From contig NZ_JOEA01000007.1 of NCBI RefSeq assembly GCF_000719115.1, positions 186,001-250,000 of the forward strand: a stretch of 64,000 nucleotides of DNA, written 5' to 3'. The position numbers were made by a program, and so were the translations under genes. The stretch is from Lentzea albidocapillata. GTDB lineage: Bacteria > Actinomycetota > Actinomycetes > Mycobacteriales > Pseudonocardiaceae. Of the stretch, positions 60,942 through 64,000 are shown in pieces (the first letter of the stretch is position 1; each line of letters begins with the position of its first letter). Under the pieces are notes generated by a model. That model worked only from the letters and a program-made list of their open reading frames with translations. It had not been told where the DNA came from and searched no databases.

Positions 60942-63339
60942 CGCGCTCCGCACCCCAGGCCGCGATGTCCTCCCGGCTCTGCAGCCCCAGCTTGTCCCGC
61001 AGCCGCTGCAGCCGGGAGGCCACGGTCCGCACGGACACGTTGAGCCGGTTCGCGATCTGCTGGTTCGTGAGCCCGCTCGCCAGCAACGCGATCACCCGCC
61101 GCTCGTGGTCGTCGAGCGAGTCGAACGCCGCCTCGGTGCGGTCCAGCCACACCTCGTCCTGGATGAACGCCTCGGTGTCGGCGGCGGTCAACGGGGTAGC
61201 CGCAGCCTCTGCGCGCGCGACGGGCAGCATCAGCCGTGCGGTTCGCATGGCCCCAGCGACCTTCTCCGCCCAGAACGGGTTCGGCACCACACCGACAGAC
61301 CGGCGCATGGCCCGTCCGGTCGCTTCGAGCCGTAGCGCGCGCTCGGCCTGACCGCGCGTCAACGCGACCACGGCGAGACCTTCCAGGGCGTCAGGCGCGG
61401 TCATCGGGTTGAGGCCGTCCATCCGCAGCGCCTCCTGGAAGGCGTGCGTGGCCTCGTCCAGGTCGCCCTGCACCAACGCGACGGCGCCGCGCGTGTTGAG
61501 AGCGGAGGCGATGCGCGCGGGAACGCCTGACGCGCGCGAGATGGGCAACGCGGACATGACGTTCTTCTCGGCGCGTTCGTGTTTGCCCAGCGACAACGCC
61601 GTGCGTGCCAGATCGACCAACGCCGTCGCACGGGCGAGGGGTTCGCCCAGCAACTCCGCGACGCGCAGGCACTCGGTGTTGTTCTCGACCGACGCCTCCC
61701 ACTCGCCGGACGACTGCTGGACGGCCGCCAGCGTGCTGCGGCTGCTCATCACGAGCGCGGGCTGTCCGATGTCCCTGACCAGCCGCGACGCCTCGGCGGA
61801 GAGTTCGGCGGCCTCGTCGTGATCGCCCTGCTCGGCCGCGAACCTGGCGGCGTGGTTCAGCGCCACGCAGCGGTAGTCGTCCCGGGTGGACGGTCGCCGC
61901 AGCGCGTCCCGCAGCATCACCCGCGCCTGGCCGAGCAGTCCGCGCCGAGCGGTGCAGTCCGCCAGAGCCGCGGTGAGCAGCAGCAACCGTTCGTCGGCGC
62001 GATCGGCCGCCCACTCGACGGTGCCGAGCAGGCTGTCGACGTGGTTGTCGAGCTTGTGCTGCACGTCCGCGGGCATCGACAGCGGCGCGGTGATCAGCAC
62101 GTCCGACAGGTCCGTGAACCAGCGGGCCAGTGCCTCGTAGGCGACGTCCAGCTCGCCGGCCGCCAGCAGCTTCTCCCTGGCGTGCAAGCGAATCGTTTCC
62201 AGCTGGCGAAACCGCGTCGTACCGGGGATGGCCGCCAGCAACGACTTCGCCTGCAGCCGCGACAGCACGTCGAGCACGGGTTCCGCGGAGCGTTCCGACG
62301 AGCAGACCTCGTTGGCGGCGGCGAGGTCGAACCCGCCGTCGAAGACGGAAAGCCGTCGCAGCGCGAACTGCTCGTCCGGCTGCAGCAGCTGGTAGCTCCA
62401 GTCGATGGCCTCGCGCAGCGAACTCTGGCGCGACGGCGACTTGCGGCAGCCCAGCGTCAGCAGTTCCAGCGGCTCGTCCATGCGGTCGCAGATGGCCGTG
62501 ACCGGCAACAACTGCACCCAGCGCGCCGCGAGTTCGATCGCGAGCGGCATGCCTTCCAGCCGTGCGCACAACAGGGCGACCGCGGCGGTGTCGTCGAGGG
62601 TCAGCCGGAAGTCGGGCTTGCGCTCACGAGCCCTGTCCACGAACAGCTTCACGGCCTCCGAGCGTGGTGCTGCCATCGTGACCAGGTCCCGATCCGTTGA
62701 GGGAACAGGCAGACCCTCGACGTGGAAGCTGACCTCGCCGGTGATCCAGAGGGCTTCGCGTGACGTCGCGAGCACCCGGACGCCGGGGCAGCGGTTGAGC
62801 AGCATGTCGGTGAGTTCGGCGCACGTGTCGAGGAGGTGCTCGCAGTTGTCGAGGACCACGAGCACTTTCATGTTCACGAGCGTCTCGACCACGGTGTCGC
62901 GCAACGGTTCGTCGGACTGAACGGTGACCCCGAGCGCGTCAGCGAGGGCTGGCATGACGTCTCGGGAAGCGGTGATCTCGCCCAGCGCGACGAGGAGGAC
63001 CCGGTCGGTTCTCCCGCGCCGCAGTCTTCCGGCGGCCTCCAGCGCGAGCCTCGTCTTGCCCGCACCCGCACTGCCGACGAGCGTAACGAGACGATGCCTG
63101 CGCAGGAGCTGGTCGAGTTTCGAGAGCTCCTGCTGGCGGCCGATGAACGTGTCGCGCGCGGCGGGCAGGTTCGAGAGCACGCGCATGTTCTGCCTGGTGA
63201 CGGGCGTTGCCGTGGACACGGTGACCCGGCGGCGATACGCGCGTTGGCGGCATGCGTTGGAGCAGTAGGACCTGCGTTGCTCGGAGGTGGCGGGAGGCAT
63301 CGTGCCGTCGCACAGCGCGCAACGTCCGTTGCTGGTCAT
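60931..63339 (-). CDS. STAND-ATPase LuxR-family regulator with N-terminal zinc finger
   Basis: The 802-residue product opens with a small Cys4 module (C7-x2-C10 and C26-x3-C30, then RQRAYRRR), followed by an NB-ARC-like ATPase (P-loop GSAGAGKT at 89-96; VLVVLDNCEHLL as Walker B; VLATSREAL), helical/TPR-like repeats (about 400-700) and a C-terminal LuxR HTH (LDDHERRVIALLASGLTNQQ, RLQRLRDKLG). It is a large signal-integrating transcription factor of the LAL/AfsR-like type. It is divergent from the NarL-type regulator at 63544. Confidence 0.88.
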   Translation of the reverse strand: MTSNGRCALCDGTMPPATSEQRRSYCSNACRQRAYRRRVTVSTATPVTRQNMRVLSNLPAARDTFIGRQQELSKLDQLLRRHRLVTLVGSAGAGKTRLALEAAGRLRRGRTDRVLLVALGEITASRDVMPALADALGVTVQSDEPLRDTVVETLVNMKVLVVLDNCEHLLDTCAELTDMLLNRCPGVRVLATSREALWITGEVSFHVEGLPVPSTDRDLVTMAAPRSEAVKLFVDRARERKPDFRLTLDDTAAVALLCARLEGMPLAIELAARWVQLLPVTAICDRMDEPLELLTLGCRKSPSRQSSLREAIDWSYQLLQPDEQFALRRLSVFDGGFDLAAANEVCSSERSAEPVLDVLSRLQAKSLLAAIPGTTRFRQLETIRLHAREKLLAAGELDVAYEALARWFTDLSDVLITAPLSMPADVQHKLDNHVDSLLGTVEWAADRADERLLLLTAALADCTARRGLLGQARVMLRDALRRPSTRDDYRCVALNHAARFAAEQGDHDEAAELSAEASRLVRDIGQPALVMSSRSTLAAVQQSSGEWEASVENNTECLRVAELLGEPLARATALVDLARTALSLGKHERAEKNVMSALPISRASGVPARIASALNTRGAVALVQGDLDEATHAFQEALRMDGLNPMTAPDALEGLAVVALTRGQAERALRLEATGRAMRRSVGVVPNPFWAEKVAGAMRTARLMLPVARAEAAATPLTAADTEAFIQDEVWLDRTEAAFDSLDDHERRVIALLASGLTNQQIANRLNVSVRTVASRLQRLRDKLGLQSREDIAAWGAERAIG

Positions 63340-63413
63340 GAGTCCCTCTCCTCAAGCCGTAACGGCAGGCTGTTCCTGTCTCGGTCCGGCGTTCTCGCAG
63401 GTCGTGTGTGGTG

Positions 63414-63477
63414 ACCCGTTATGTGCAACCCGTTACGCCTGCGTGTGCGTGAGACGGTTCGCAACCTCTTCGTTATG
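63414..63477. promoter_or_regulatory. CGTTAYG repeats in the divergent regulator promoter
   Basis: ACCCGTTATG (63414-63423), ACCCGTTACG (63428-63437) and CGTTATG (63471-63477) are direct repeats of CGTTAYG; the last two share the longer CGTTAYGCCTGC. CCGTAACGG, an inverted form, lies at 63356-63364. They cluster in the 204-bp gap between the two divergent regulators and may be binding sites for one of them. Confidence 0.45.
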
Positions 63478-63543
63478 CCTGCCTTCCCGGAGTCCTCGTT
63501 CGGGAACAAACTGGTGACTGGTCCGGTCTGACAGGGAGTGCGC

Positions 63544-64000
63544 ATGACGTTGACGACGAGCACCTCGTGGGCGAGCGCAGGTCTGCAACTGGTGGACAAA
63601 CCGCGCACGATCACGGTCGGCATCGCCGACGACGAGGTTCTGATCCGCACGGGAGTACGCGGTGTGCTGGAGCGTTCCGGCAACGTCGTGGTGGTCGGCG
63701 AGGCCGGCGACGGCGGCGGAGCGCTCGAACTCGCGCGGCGCCAGCGTCCACAGGTACTGCTGATGGACGCCTCCATGCCGGGCATGGAAGGCCTCGCGGC
63801 GGTGCGGCTGGTGCGCAGGCACGTGCCGGGTACGCAGGTGATCATGCTGTGCACCCCGCCGACCGAGGAGATGCTCTTCCCCGCGTTGCGCGCCGGCGCG
63901 GCGGGATTCCTGTTCAAGAGCGGCGAACCCGACGCGTTGGTGAACGCCGTGCGCGCCGTCGCCGCCGGAGAGGCGATCCTCTCGCCGTCCGCGACGCGTG
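63544..64000 (+). CDS. NarL/LuxR-family response regulator, N-terminal part (cut by window edge)
   Basis: ATG 63544 opens a frame that runs off the right edge after 152 codons. After a 22-residue leader it has a receiver domain: TVGIADDEVLIRTGVRG, phospho-acceptor Asp75 in LLMDASMPGMEG and Lys in GFLFKSGEP. The expected LuxR HTH lies outside the window. No kinase is adjacent inside the window, so it may be an orphan or may pair with genes to the right. It is divergent from the STAND-LuxR regulator. Confidence 0.88.
   Translation, partial: MTLTTSTSWASAGLQLVDKPRTITVGIADDEVLIRTGVRGVLERSGNVVVVGEAGDGGGALELARRQRPQVLLMDASMPGMEGLAAVRLVRRHVPGTQVIMLCTPPTEEMLFPALRAGAAGFLFKSGEPDALVNAVRAVAAGEAILSPSATR

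Overview
High-GC DNA (about 70% by eye) with dense, short-spaced genes, frequent 4-base stop/start overlaps, GTG starts, a DUF5753/DUF397 pair, DasR-like (dre) boxes, a Pls/PosA-type peptide synthetase and a tuberculostearic-acid gene pair. This points to a filamentous actinomycete of the Pseudonocardiaceae; a Lentzea/Saccharothrix-like genus is an impression, not a measurement. It reads as ordinary chromosome. I recognise no tRNA, rRNA, CRISPR array, prophage or complete insertion sequence.

Layout. 0-11 kb: a MerR-type regulator (cut by the left edge) divergent from an erythromycin-esterase-like hydrolase; a NarL-type two-component pair; a lipid/envelope block (alpha/beta hydrolase, acyltransferase, and a large phospholipase A2-acyltransferase-like fusion on the opposite strand); a DUF418 membrane protein with a second NarL-type pair; a TetR regulator. 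11-14.4 kb: secreted SGNH hydrolase, a membrane-anchored HTH protein with a glycosidase-like domain that lacks both expected catalytic glutamates, and a small secreted protein. 14.4-19.1 kb: accD1-accA1-acyl-CoA dehydrogenase operon for leucine/branched acyl-CoA catabolism behind a perfect 13-bp-arm palindrome. 19.2-22 kb: a one-pass membrane protein joining a degenerate NTPase-like region to an extracellular periplasmic-binding-protein fold. 22-26.2 kb: AidB-like dehydrogenase divergent from bfaA-bfaB (10-methyl fatty acids). 26-33.6 kb: HtrA-like protease without PDZ, PAS-GGDEF-EAL protein with degenerate active sites, FAD dehydrogenase, cupin and small conserved proteins. 33.9-38.7 kb: a large secreted subtilase, a lipoprotein that looks like its detached propeptide, and an MscS channel.

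38.8-42.6 kb: the most unusual locus, a compact four-gene operon (J-domain pseudokinase, vWA protein, divergent PurA paralogue, NrtR-type Nudix regulator) headed by a perfect palindrome that touches the first start codon and ended by a 164-bp palindromic element. 42.7-51.4 kb: one minus-strand run of an OmpR/EnvZ-type pair, DUF4153-like membrane protein, Pls/PosA-type synthetase and M1 peptidase, which may form a regulated pathway for a poly-amino acid. 51.5-64 kb: RecD2 helicase, carboxypeptidase, two tandem serine hydrolases, a CBM2-GH18 chitinase behind two dre-like boxes, DUF5753/DUF397 pair, a HAD protein missing its nucleophile, and a zinc-finger STAND-LuxR regulator divergent from a NarL-type response regulator cut by the right edge.
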